Assembly (NCBI GenBank): GCA_949289565.1 | Contig: CASEOO010000043.1 | Coordinates: forward strand, 1 to 64,000 | Direction of reading: 5' to 3' | DNA from: an uncultured Bacteroidales bacterium | Lineage (GTDB): Bacteria > Bacteroidota > Bacteroidia > Bacteroidales > UBA932 | DNA length: 64,000 nucleotides | Shown: piece after piece, positions 45,486 through 53,950 of the stretch | How positions within the stretch are numbered: the first letter of the stretch is position 1 | Layout: every line of letters starts with the position of its first letter | Program-made: the position numbers and the translations under genes | Notes under the pieces: generated by a model | What the model saw: the letters and a program-made list of their open reading frames with translations, nothing else | Told to the model about the DNA's origin: nothing | Databases searched by the model: none

Positions 45486-45517
45486 TTTCGGATTTACGGC
45501 AATTATTATTATTTTTG
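45486..45517 (+). promoter_or_regulatory. purB promoter
   Basis: TTTC (45486-45489, one mismatch), 20 bases, TATTTTTG (45510-45517, exact). The ATG at 45540 lies 23 bases further. Confidence 0.6.
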
Positions 45518-45539
45518 CAAGTTGTAAAATAAAACTGCA

Positions 45540-46880
45540 ATGAATCACGATTCACTTATGGCAGTATCGCCGGTTGACGGGCGGTACGAACGTCAGACAG
45601 AGCCACTTAGAGAGTATTTCAGCGAATTTGCGCTGATCCGCTATCGCATCCGTGTGGAAATAGAGTATTTCATAGCCCTCTGTGAAATACCGCTTCCGCA
45701 GCTTTCAGACTTCGACAAATCGAAATTCGAAGCTCTCAGGAACATATACAGGAACTTCACAGCAGAAGAAGCCCAGAGAGTAAAAGACATAGAGAAAGTG
45801 ACAAACCATGATGTAAAGGCTGTGGAATATTTCATCAAAGAGAAATTCCAGGAAATGGACATCATGAAATGGGGCGAGTTTGTACATTTCGGTCTCACTT
45901 CCCAGGACATAAACAACACATCCGTGCCGCTTTCACTCAAGGAGGCTGTGGAACATTGCTGGCTTCCGCTCCTGAATGAAGTGCTGGACATCATCAGAAA
46001 GATGGCGGAAGAATGGAAGGACATACCGATGCTCGCGAAAACCCATGGACAGCCGGCCTCTCCTACCAAGGTGGGGAAGGAATTCAGGGTTTTCCAGGTG
46101 CGTCTTGAAGAACAGCTCAGGCAGTTCTCCCTCCTGACCTACCCGGCGAAGTTCGGAGGCGCCACAGGGAACATGAATGCACACAAGGTGGCATATCCTG
46201 AGATAGACTGGATAAGCTTCGGGAACAAGTTTGTGTCGTCACTCGGCCTGAAAAGGTCATTCCCGACCACCCAGATCGAGCACTATGACAACCTGGCCGC
46301 CATATTCGACAACATGCGCAGGATAAACACTATCCTCATCGACATGGCCCGCGACATCTGGACTTACATATCCATGGAGTATTTCAAGCAGAAAGTAAAC
46401 AAGAACGAAGTGGGATCTTCCGCGATGCCTCATAAGGTGAATCCTATAGATTTTGAAAATGCGGAAGGGAATCTGGGCATGGCAGACGCTGTTCTGACAT
46501 TCCTGTCCATGAAGCTGCCTGTCTCCAGACTTCAGCGCGACCTGACAGATTCTACAGTGCTCAGAAATGTCGGAGTGCCGGTGGCGCACCAAGTCATAGC
46601 GCTGAATTCTCTGAAAAAAGGCCTGGGGAAACTGATTCTCAACGAAGAAGCGATAGAAGCCGACCTCGAAAGGAACTGGGCGGTAGTGGCTGAAGCCATC
46701 CAGACTATTCTCAGACGCGAAAATTATCCAAATCCATATGAAACTCTGAAGGCTCTGACCCGCACAGGCTCGGTCATAAATCACCAGACCATATCGGATT
46801 TCATAGACCGTCTCGATATCAGGGAAGAAGTCAAGGAAGAACTCAGGGCTATAACTCCGATGACATACACCGGATTCTGA
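45540..46880 (+). CDS. purB: Adenylosuccinate lyase
   Basis: 446 residues. The fumarase/aspartase superfamily signature GSSAMPHKVNPIDFENAEGN is present, as are FVHFGLTSQDINNTS and AKTHGQPASPTK. It carries out two fumarate-releasing steps of purine synthesis (SAICAR and adenylosuccinate cleavage). Length and plan resemble the E. coli-type PurB (MAVSPVDGRY start). Own promoter, and a repeat-type hairpin after the stop. Confidence 0.97.
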   Translation: MNHDSLMAVSPVDGRYERQTEPLREYFSEFALIRYRIRVEIEYFIALCEIPLPQLSDFDKSKFEALRNIYRNFTAEEAQRVKDIEKVTNHDVKAVEYFIKEKFQEMDIMKWGEFVHFGLTSQDINNTSVPLSLKEAVEHCWLPLLNEVLDIIRKMAEEWKDIPMLAKTHGQPASPTKVGKEFRVFQVRLEEQLRQFSLLTYPAKFGGATGNMNAHKVAYPEIDWISFGNKFVSSLGLKRSFPTTQIEHYDNLAAIFDNMRRINTILIDMARDIWTYISMEYFKQKVNKNEVGSSAMPHKVNPIDFENAEGNLGMADAVLTFLSMKLPVSRLQRDLTDSTVLRNVGVPVAHQVIALNSLKKGLGKLILNEEAIEADLERNWAVVAEAIQTILRRENYPNPYETLKALTRTGSVINHQTISDFIDRLDIREEVKEELRAITPMTYTGF

Positions 46881-46918
46881 CCTCGCTGATAAGAGGAATA
46901 CAAGTTTGAAATTGTTTG

Positions 46919-46972
46919 TGAGGGTGACCCAAAAGGGCTTTTGGTCACCCTCAAACGTCTTTCTTCGAAAGA
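46919..46972 (+). terminator. purB 3' hairpin, copy C of the two-hairpin repeat
   Basis: TGAGGGTGACC(C)AAAA pairs with TTTTGGTCACCCTCA (one bulge), then AACGT and CTTTC-TTC-GAAAG. The 3' half, AACGTCTTTCTTCGAAA, is identical to that of the groEL copy. A further C-rich palindrome (CCCCCTATTAGGGGG) and GTCAC-TTC-GTGAC-TTTT follow at about 46990-47050, possibly ending the convergent ftsB-like transcript. No gene fits in 46881-47069. Confidence 0.7.
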
Positions 46973-47069
46973 CTGACCCCATCCTAACCCCCTGCACCCC
47001 CTATTAGGGGGATCTCGCTCCTTCCAGTCGCGGTCACTTCGTGACTTTTGACCCACCCACTCAATTTTT

Positions 47070-47375
47070 TCAGTCTTTCAGAATATAGACATCCTCGCCA
47101 GGGGCGGCAAGATGAAACTGCTCTCTGGCGAATTTTTCCAAGGTGTCCCTGTCCGTCACCAGCATATCGATCCTGTCATCCAGCCTCTGCAGAGCCTCAT
47201 GATACTGACGTATCTGCTCTTCCTGGCGGGCTTTCTCGCGGGAAGCCGCTATCCAGTGAAAAATGTTGTTCCCGGGCTTGAGGAATACGAACAATATAAA
47301 AGCCAGCGTGGCGACAGCTACAAAACCGCCGAAACTGCCAGGCCCGCCTCTGAATATTTTCTTTAATTTCGCCAT
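47070..47375 (-). CDS. FtsB/DivIC-family septum formation initiator
   Basis: 101 residues from MAKLKK; an ATG 15 bases earlier is also possible. A short basic cytoplasmic start, one membrane helix (GGFVAVATLAFILFVFL), then a coiled coil (ASREKARQEEQIRQYHEALQRLDDRIDML) and the family end REQFHLAAPGEDVYIL. Such proteins join the FtsL/FtsQ-type division complex in the inner membrane. It is divergent from the nucleotidyltransferase gene. Confidence 0.88.
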   Translation of the reverse strand: MAKLKKIFRGGPGSFGGFVAVATLAFILFVFLKPGNNIFHWIAASREKARQEEQIRQYHEALQRLDDRIDMLVTDRDTLEKFAREQFHLAAPGEDVYILKD

Positions 47376-47476
47376 AAACATCCGGGACATATAAAGTTTT
47401 TCTGTTTCAGAATGATTTATTCAACAAAAATAAGTAAATTTGAAGAATATAGAAAACAATATAATCAATACTTATC

Positions 47477-48406
47477 ATGAAACCAACACTACTCGTACTT
47501 GCCGCAGGCATGGGAAGCCGTTACGGAGGTCTTAAACAAATGGACGGACTGGGTCCAAATGGAGAAACCATCATCGACTATTCCATTTTTGACGCCGTAA
47601 AATCAGGCTTCGGGAAAATCGTCTACATCGTCCGCGAATATTTCCTCGACGATTTCAAAGCCATGGTGGCAAAAAGATATAAAGGTGTAACCTGCCCAGA
47701 CGGCACACCTCTGGAGTTCGACTTTGTAACTCAGGAGCTGAACAAGATTCCTGAGGGCTTCACTCTGAATCCTGAAAGGGAGAAACCGTGGGGCACGGCG
47801 CACGCAGTCCTCATGGCGAAGGATGTGATCAAAGAACCTTTCGCTGTCATCAACGGCGACGACTATTATGGAAAAGATTCTTTCAAGATTATGGCTGACT
47901 GGCTCATGGCCCACGCCGAGACCAAAGGGCAGTACTGCCTCGTAGGTTTTGAGCTGGAAAACACTCTGTCTGAATCCGGAGGAGTGTCAAGAGGCCTCTG
48001 CACGGCCGACAGCGATCACTATCTCACCCACGTCGAGGAACATCACAATGTAGAAAAGGCCGCTGACGGGAAAGTCTATGCCGACAACAGCAAGGGAGAA
48101 AGAGTAGAAGTGGACGGAAAAGCCCTCTGCTCTATGAATATGTGGGGTTTCACTCCGGACTATTTCGAGAACAGCCATGACGTGTTCATCCAGTTCCTGA
48201 AAGAAAATATCACAGAGCTGAAGAAAGAATTCTACATCCCTTACGCTGTAGACTATATGATCAAGAACGGCTTGGCCAAGACAGAGCTTCTCTCCACTCC
48301 GTCACGCTGGTTCGGCGTCACCTACAAGCAGGACAGGCCAGGAGTGGTGGCGAAATTCCAGGAATTCGCTGACAAAGGCATATATCCGACACCTCTTTAC
48401 AAATAA
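47477..48406 (+). CDS. Sugar-phosphate nucleotidyltransferase
   Basis: 309 residues of the NTP_transferase fold. The N-terminal LVLAAGMGSRYGGLKQMDGLGPNGETIIDY is the nucleotide-binding signature, and FAVINGDDYYG holds the metal-binding Asp. Related enzymes activate sugar-1-phosphates with UTP or dTTP; the substrate is not decidable. A TAAATTTG -7 box at 47435-47442 may serve it, though without a clear -33. It is distinct from the MurU-like gene 1 kb downstream. Confidence 0.85.
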   Translation: MKPTLLVLAAGMGSRYGGLKQMDGLGPNGETIIDYSIFDAVKSGFGKIVYIVREYFLDDFKAMVAKRYKGVTCPDGTPLEFDFVTQELNKIPEGFTLNPEREKPWGTAHAVLMAKDVIKEPFAVINGDDYYGKDSFKIMADWLMAHAETKGQYCLVGFELENTLSESGGVSRGLCTADSDHYLTHVEEHHNVEKAADGKVYADNSKGERVEVDGKALCSMNMWGFTPDYFENSHDVFIQFLKENITELKKEFYIPYAVDYMIKNGLAKTELLSTPSRWFGVTYKQDRPGVVAKFQEFADKGIYPTPLYK

Positions 48407-48420
48407 TAAATTCTGTTGGT

Positions 48421-48445
48421 TTGTGCCGGATTAAATCCGGCACAA
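48421..48445 (+). terminator. Terminator after the nucleotidyltransferase
   Basis: TTGTGCCGGATT and its exact complement form a 12-bp stem with a one-base centre, 15 bases after the stop. There is no U tract, so termination is inferred from position. Confidence 0.55.
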
Positions 48446-48508
48446 TCAATATAATCCGCAGCCTCTGAACAACTGACTAAATCCTGCACACCATATAAAG
48501 ATCAGTCA

Positions 48509-49432
48509 ATGGCACTTTTATCACCGAAACGCAAAGTCAAGACATCTTTCAACATCCTGTCCGACTTCGACTTTTACCTCCCCGACATCAAAGGCATGTT
48601 CATCCTGCTGGCATTGCTCCTGGCAGGAGCACTTTTAGGAAACCTCGTGACGATGGCCACGACATTCATGCCCGGAGGAGAAAGCCTGGCTGGAGAATAT
48701 TCTATGCTTATCTCATACCCGGTCATGTTCCTGCCTCCTCTGCTGTACGCGGCCGGCAGAAGCAAATATCTCAGAGACTTCGACATGGCGGCTCCGGTGC
48801 CCGTGGATGACAGGAATTTCGGAAAATTAGGATTCTGGATACTGGTTCCAATGGTGATGACAGTGACCCTTGCCTCAGGCTTCGCCATAGACCCTCTCGC
48901 AAAGCTGCTGCCTCCGACTCCTGAATGGTTTGACAGGCTGAACGAACAGATGCTTGCAGGGACTCCCCTCTGGGCCACATTGATATCAGTATCCGTTTTC
49001 GCTCCACTTTTTGAAGAATGGCTGTGCAGAGGACTGATATTAAGAGGACTGCTCCAGAAACTGAAGCCCATATGGGCCATGGCCATTTCTTCGCTTTTCT
49101 TTGCGGTCATCCACCTGAATCCTTGGCAAGCTTTGCCAGCCTTTATTCTCGGAATGATATTCGCCTGTGTCTACTACAGGACTGGTTCTCTGAAACTGAC
49201 TATGCTCATGCACTGCACGAACAATACTTTTGCGGCGCTTATGGGCCAGAATGAAGTATTCCGCGAGATGAGTTCCTACAGCGAAATCATGTCCACATGG
49301 CAGTATGTCACGCTGGTGTCTGCCAGCATATTCCTGGTCGTCCTCTTCCTCGTGATACTATGGAAAAACACGGAGGCCAAGACATCCGGGACCAGGGCGG
49401 TTCACATCACTGAAAATATTCAGCTGCCTTAG
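48509..49432 (+). CDS. CPBP-family intramembrane metalloprotease
   Basis: 307 residues with about seven to eight membrane segments. The CPBP (Abi/Rce1-like) motifs are EEWLCR at residues 169-174 (EExxxR), FFAVIHLNPW (FxxxH), and LTMLMHCTNNTFAA near the end. These proteases cleave within the membrane; some provide immunity to secreted peptides, but no bacteriocin gene is nearby. The 3' end overlaps the convergent MurU-like gene by 26 bases. Confidence 0.88.
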   Translation: MALLSPKRKVKTSFNILSDFDFYLPDIKGMFILLALLLAGALLGNLVTMATTFMPGGESLAGEYSMLISYPVMFLPPLLYAAGRSKYLRDFDMAAPVPVDDRNFGKLGFWILVPMVMTVTLASGFAIDPLAKLLPPTPEWFDRLNEQMLAGTPLWATLISVSVFAPLFEEWLCRGLILRGLLQKLKPIWAMAISSLFFAVIHLNPWQALPAFILGMIFACVYYRTGSLKLTMLMHCTNNTFAALMGQNEVFREMSSYSEIMSTWQYVTLVSASIFLVVLFLVILWKNTEAKTSGTRAVHITENIQLP

Positions 49433-50138
49433 CAAGAGACTCCGGCTTCCCGACATCTACCAGCGTCAGAGAATCCGGGACCGCTCCGTAGACAGGATAG
49501 GACGCGGCCACAGCCAGATAAAAATCGATAATAGAAAATTTATCTCTGAATCCCGTCTCCCTGAATATGGAAAAGATGTCGTGCGACAGTATGTGAATGC
49601 CTGAAAAAGCATATTTCCTGCATGCATTGACATCCAGGCCGGGATACGGGGTGCGGACTTCGCCAGTGGAGACATTTGTCCATCCTGCGAGCCTCATATC
49701 GTCATCAAAAAGCAGATATCTGGATGTCTTTCTGTCACTTACAGCCAGTGTCGCCAACGCTCCAGGCCTGACACTGGCATCAAGCCAGTTCAAGTCCAGG
49801 TCAGAAATGATATCCACATTGTGAACCAGAAAACGCCCATCTCCCAGCAGGGGCTCCGCGTGAAGTATGCCGCCGCCAGTGTCCCTGAGCATATCCCTTT
49901 CATCAGAAATGCTCACCCTGACGCCGGGAATATCCACAGAAGACAGATAATCTTCTATCTGGCCGGCAAAATGATGGACATTCACTACAATATGATCATA
50001 GCCGAAGTGTGCAAGACGCTCCATCACTATACGCAGAAGCGGCCTGGCGCCTATCTTGACCAAGGCTTTCGGCATGTTGTCTGTAATCGGGCGGAGGCGT
50101 GTTCCCAGCCCCGCGGCGAAAATCATGGCTGTCTTCAT
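49407..50138 (-). CDS. MurU-like nucleotidyltransferase (sugar-1-phosphate uridylyltransferase)
   Basis: 243 residues from ATG 50138; a GTG at 50144 overlaps the upstream stop and is also possible. MKTAMIFAAGLGTRLRPITDNMPKAL is the nucleotide-binding and Lys signature; VNVHHFAGQIEDYL and DTGGGILHAEPLL match MurU (N-acetylmuramate-1-phosphate uridylyltransferase) proteins. It directly follows the AmgK-like kinase fusion, the same gene pair as the Pseudomonas AmgK-MurU cell-wall recycling route. Substrate assignment rests on that pairing. Confidence 0.8.
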   Translation of the reverse strand: MKTAMIFAAGLGTRLRPITDNMPKALVKIGARPLLRIVMERLAHFGYDHIVVNVHHFAGQIEDYLSSVDIPGVRVSISDERDMLRDTGGGILHAEPLLGDGRFLVHNVDIISDLDLNWLDASVRPGALATLAVSDRKTSRYLLFDDDMRLAGWTNVSTGEVRTPYPGLDVNACRKYAFSGIHILSHDIFSIFRETGFRDKFSIIDFYLAVAASYPVYGAVPDSLTLVDVGKPESLAKAAEYFQ

Positions 50139-50140
50139 TT

Positions 50141-51610
50141 TCACTGATCTGCTGCCTTGTTTGACGGAATCTTTCCTTGGATTTCACGTTTCACCCCCTG
50201 CTCTCGGTGATCCAGGACTATTCTGATGCCATATTTGGCACTCAAATGTCCAGCCAGAGCCTCTGCGCAATACACAGAACGATGCTGCCCTCCTGTGCAT
50301 CCAAAGCAGAACATAAGGTCGGTAAATCCTCTGCTGATATATTTTTCAACATGGGCATCTGCCAATGAATAAACATTTTCCAGGAAGGCGGCCACCTCTC
50401 CCCTGCCCTCCAGAAAATCCTTGACTTCGCGGTCCATGCCGGTTTTCGACTTGAACTGCTCGTATTTTCCAGGATTGTGGATGGCCCGGCAGTCGAAGAC
50501 ATAGCCGCCCCCATTGCCGGAGGCATCCTCTGGGATTCCTTTCTTGTACGAAAAACTGAAGATACGGACTTTCAGGCATGAATCATATGCAGATGCGCCG
50601 CCGGCAGGCTTCGAGAAGCGTGGAAGCGCCGACATCTGTTCCAGCAACGAGGCCAGATACGGACACAGGCCGGAAATGTACGGAAGGAGGCCGCGCAGAT
50701 TTGCCACAGCATAAGGTATGCTCTCCAGGAAATGCCTTTTCTTCTCGAAATATCCTCTGAAGCCATAGGCCCCCAGCACCTGGAGAGTCCTGAAAAAAAC
50801 AAACAGCTTCAGCTCGGACCAGAACTTCTCTCTGTCCACCTGCCTGTGCCTCTCGAGAGAGGCAATATATGTTTCCACCAGCTCAGCCTTCAAATCTTCA
50901 GGGAAATCCGATCTGGCCTGCCAGACAAAAGAGGCCACATCATAATATACAGGCCCGCGGCGGCCTCCCTGAAAATCTATAAAATACGGCTCATCGTCTT
51001 TCAGCATCACATTTCTGGACTGGAAATCCCTGTACATGAAGGCATTCTCGTCAGCGGCCGCCAGGATCTCAGCCAGCTTCATGAAATCATCTTCCAGCTT
51101 CTGTTCATCGAATTCGAGACCGGTGGTCTTCAGAAAGCAGTATTTGAAATAATTCATGTCATAGATGACAGTACGCGGGCTGAACGGCAGGCTGTGGTAG
51201 CATTTGGAAAAATCCCAGCCGCGAGCCCCTTCGATCTGTATCCGCGGCAGGACGGAGATGGTTTTCTTCAGCAAGGCGATGTCGCCGCCTGAATATTGCT
51301 TTCTGAGCCTGCCTTCAGAGAGCCTGTCAAAGAGGCTTTCCGAACCCAGGTCTTCCTGCAGATAGAACATCCTGTCCTGGCTGACTGTATAAATTTCAGG
51401 CACGTTTATGCCTATCGATGAAAAATGCCTGTCCAGAGCGCAGAACACTTCGTTTTCTTCCGCCACGATGCCAGCGACGCCTATGCAGGAAAAGTCTCCG
51501 GAGGCGATGCGGTAATATATGCGGTTGCTACCTGAAGAGGTCAGCTGTATGATTTTGTCAGGCCTGGCTCCTGTGTATGACTTGAACAGGCCTTCAAGTT
51601 TTTCATTCAT
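50141..51610 (-). CDS. AmgK-like sugar kinase fused to a RapZ C-terminal domain
   Basis: 489 residues from ATG 51610; an ATG 30 bases earlier is less typical. Residues about 1-330 are an aminoglycoside-phosphotransferase-type kinase with the catalytic YRDFQSRNVML and metal site YFIDFQGGRRGP, as in AmgK anomeric kinases of MurNAc/GlcNAc. Residues about 355-480 match the RapZ C-terminal domain (FSYKKGIPEDA, YVFDCRAIHNP, TGMDREVKDFL, CFGCTGGQHRSV), the part of RapZ that binds glucosamine-6-phosphate. The MurU-like gene follows with overlapping stop/start. The fusion could let amino-sugar levels control salvage. Confidence 0.85.
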   Translation of the reverse strand: MNEKLEGLFKSYTGARPDKIIQLTSSGSNRIYYRIASGDFSCIGVAGIVAEENEVFCALDRHFSSIGINVPEIYTVSQDRMFYLQEDLGSESLFDRLSEGRLRKQYSGGDIALLKKTISVLPRIQIEGARGWDFSKCYHSLPFSPRTVIYDMNYFKYCFLKTTGLEFDEQKLEDDFMKLAEILAAADENAFMYRDFQSRNVMLKDDEPYFIDFQGGRRGPVYYDVASFVWQARSDFPEDLKAELVETYIASLERHRQVDREKFWSELKLFVFFRTLQVLGAYGFRGYFEKKRHFLESIPYAVANLRGLLPYISGLCPYLASLLEQMSALPRFSKPAGGASAYDSCLKVRIFSFSYKKGIPEDASGNGGGYVFDCRAIHNPGKYEQFKSKTGMDREVKDFLEGRGEVAAFLENVYSLADAHVEKYISRGFTDLMFCFGCTGGQHRSVYCAEALAGHLSAKYGIRIVLDHREQGVKREIQGKIPSNKAADQ

Positions 51611-51708
51611 CCGGATATAAAATTGAGTGCAAGTTTTCAAAAATAATGTTTAAAATCCGCATTGGCAAAATTTAACTTATCTTCTTACATAATATTTTAA
51701 ATAATTTA

Positions 51709-51716
51709 TAATTTTG
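51709..51716 (+). promoter_or_regulatory. -7 box for pncB
   Basis: TAATTTTG is an exact -7 match 52 bases before the ATG in a very A+T-rich spacer. No -33 TTG at the proper distance. Confidence 0.45.
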
Positions 51717-51768
51717 TATTTCGTACCGGAATCACAGAACAATATATTCGCCGGACTGGCATTAAATT

Positions 51769-53256
51769 ATGGAATTCAACAATGCATATTGCTCGGACAA
51801 GTACCAGTACACGATGGGAAAGTCCTTTTTTGAAAGCGGGTTCAAGGACAGAACCGCCATTTTCAACCTTTTCTACAGGAAAGCTCCTGAAAACAACAAC
51901 TGGGCTGTGGTGAGCGGCGTTGATGAGGTGATGGAGATGGTCAGCAACCTCGGAAAGATGCCTGCCGGCTTCTTCGAGAAGTTCCTGCCCGGGGATGAAA
52001 ACGCAGAGTACAGGGAATATCTCTCCGGAATGAAGTTCACGGGGAATATATATGCAATGAGAGAGGGCGAAATCGCTTTTCCGAACCAGCCAGTCATCAT
52101 AGTGGAGGGCCCGATGATAGAGGCCCAGGTTCTGGAGACGCCGATGCTGTGCATCATGAACCACCAGATGGCTGTGGCGACGAAGGCTTCGCGTGTATGC
52201 AGGGCTACCAACAAGCCGGTGAGCGAGTTCGGTTCGCGCAGGGCCCACGGCCCGTGGGCGGCTGTCTACGGCGCCAAGGCAGCTATAATAGCTGGCTGCG
52301 CGAACACATCCAACATCCTCACAGGCACGCTTTTCGGATGCGGCTCCACCGGGACCATGGCTCACAGCTATGTGACATCGTTCGGATGCTCTGTCTCCGG
52401 AGAGTACCATGCTTTCGACACTTACATCAAGACCCACAAAGGAGAAGCCCTCATCCTGCTGGTGGATACATATGACACTCTCAAATGCGGGGTTCTGAAC
52501 GCAATACGCGCCTACAAGGACAACGGCATAGACGACAGCTACCCCCTGATGTACGGCATCAGGCTGGACAGCGGCGACCTCGCATATCTGTCCACCGAAT
52601 GCAGGCGCATTCTGGACGACCACGGGCTGAAAGAGTGCAAGATATTCGCCACAAACTCTCTGGACGAGTACATCATCTCCGACCTGGAAAGGCAGGGGGC
52701 CTGCATTGACTCATACGGGGTGGGAGACGCCATAGCCACCAGCAAGGCGAATCCATGTTTCGGGAATGTATACAAGCTGGTGCAGATAGACAGCGAGCCT
52801 GTGCTGAAGCGCTCTGAAGACAAGGTGAAACTTATAAATCCTGGATTCCAGATTACTTACAGGATTATGAAGCATGATGAAGAAGCCGGCAACATATTCA
52901 AGGCTGACGTCACCTGCCTCAGGGGCGACAGCCTCTCCAGAAAGATTGAGGCCGGAGAAACATTCACCATCTATGATGAATACGACAGGTATAAGTTCAA
53001 GACATTCGAAGCAGGGACATACACCGCGTCTGCGCTTCAGAGCCAAGTGATAGAACAAGGCGAAATATGCTGCGTCCGCCATACCCTGGCAGAGAAAAAA
53101 GCATATTATGACCGGACTCTCAGCCACTTCAGCCCGAGCGAAAGAAGACTTATAAATCCGCATTACTATAAAGTGGATATATCCGACGACCTTTATGACA
53201 CCAAGATGGAGATCATAAACAGGCTCTCGAAAGAAATTCATGAGTTCCACATTTAA
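51769..53256 (+). CDS. pncB: Nicotinate phosphoribosyltransferase
   Basis: 495 residues. Family marks include DKYQYTMGKSFFESG at the start, SEFGSRRAHGP, GTMAHSYVTSF and RLDSGDLAYLS. It makes nicotinate mononucleotide for NAD salvage. The length suits the long NAPRTase branch. pncA follows 10 bases after its stop, so the pair converts nicotinamide to nicotinate and then to the mononucleotide. Confidence 0.96.
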   Translation: MEFNNAYCSDKYQYTMGKSFFESGFKDRTAIFNLFYRKAPENNNWAVVSGVDEVMEMVSNLGKMPAGFFEKFLPGDENAEYREYLSGMKFTGNIYAMREGEIAFPNQPVIIVEGPMIEAQVLETPMLCIMNHQMAVATKASRVCRATNKPVSEFGSRRAHGPWAAVYGAKAAIIAGCANTSNILTGTLFGCGSTGTMAHSYVTSFGCSVSGEYHAFDTYIKTHKGEALILLVDTYDTLKCGVLNAIRAYKDNGIDDSYPLMYGIRLDSGDLAYLSTECRRILDDHGLKECKIFATNSLDEYIISDLERQGACIDSYGVGDAIATSKANPCFGNVYKLVQIDSEPVLKRSEDKVKLINPGFQITYRIMKHDEEAGNIFKADVTCLRGDSLSRKIEAGETFTIYDEYDRYKFKTFEAGTYTASALQSQVIEQGEICCVRHTLAEKKAYYDRTLSHFSPSERRLINPHYYKVDISDDLYDTKMEIINRLSKEIHEFHI

Positions 53257-53266
53257 AACACAGCAC

Positions 53267-53863
53267 ATGAAAGATTCCGCACTGATCATAGTGGACATGC
53301 TGTACGACTTCATCGATGGCTCGATGGCATGTCTGAACGCTAAAGAAGCCGTCAACAGCACCGCAGACTTCATAGACAGCAAGACTGAGCCTGAATCAGG
53401 GGAAGAAGATGATGAGAATGCGATCTTCGGGCAGTTCCCGATTCTATTCATCTGCGACCATCATCCTGCTGACCACTGCTCTTTCCTGGAGAACGGCGGG
53501 CAATGGCCGGCACACTGCGTGGAAGGGACCAGAGGCGGAGCTATACATGACAAGCTCACGCCATATGTATCCGAGGAACTGACTTTCTACAAAGGACAGG
53601 ACAAAGACCGCGAACAATACTCCGGCTGGCATGGCATGAACAAGGCCGGGCAGTCAGTCGGAGAGATTCTCGATCTTCTGGACATAAACGAGGTCTACGT
53701 ATGCGGAATAGCAACCGAATACTGCGTAAAGGCTACAGCTGAGGATATGCTCAAGGCAGGAAAGAAAGTGACTCTCATAAAAGATGCGCTGGCCTATGTG
53801 GACCGCGACGGTCACCTGAAAGCCCTGGAAGAAATGCGTTCGGAGGGCATCCGGATAGAATAA
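53267..53863 (+). CDS. pncA: Nicotinamidase
   Basis: 198 residues from MKDSALIIVDMLYDF; an ATG 27 bases earlier overlaps pncB and adds no conserved sequence. The isochorismatase-like triad is Asp10 (VDML), a Lys in FYKGQDKDREQYSGW and Cys153 in GIATEYCVKATA. CDHHPADHCSF holds metal-ligand histidines. It hydrolyses nicotinamide to nicotinate, the substrate of the upstream gene. Confidence 0.95.
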   Translation: MKDSALIIVDMLYDFIDGSMACLNAKEAVNSTADFIDSKTEPESGEEDDENAIFGQFPILFICDHHPADHCSFLENGGQWPAHCVEGTRGGAIHDKLTPYVSEELTFYKGQDKDREQYSGWHGMNKAGQSVGEILDLLDINEVYVCGIATEYCVKATAEDMLKAGKKVTLIKDALAYVDRDGHLKALEEMRSEGIRIE

Positions 53864-53909
53864 GAAAACGCTCAAAAGATTGAGCAGCAAAGGAGTCTGA
53901 TTTTATTTT

Positions 53910-53940
53910 TTTGGAAAATCAAAAATAATGTCTACCTTTG
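53910..53940 (+). promoter_or_regulatory. Promoter of the Porin_10 gene
   Basis: TTTG (53910-53913), 19 bases, TACCTTTG (53933-53940). The start codon is only 10 bases beyond the -7 box (ATG 53951), so the mRNA would be nearly leaderless unless translation starts later. Confidence 0.75.
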
Positions 53941-53950
53941 CCGGCTCGAT

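Noticed and set aside
48509..49432. Bacteriocin-immunity cassette around the CPBP protease
   Set aside because: No small leader-peptide gene or exporter is nearby; the neighbours are nucleotidyltransferases.
51706..52623. 305-residue minus-strand frame
   Set aside because: Antisense to pncB; no recognisable protein features.
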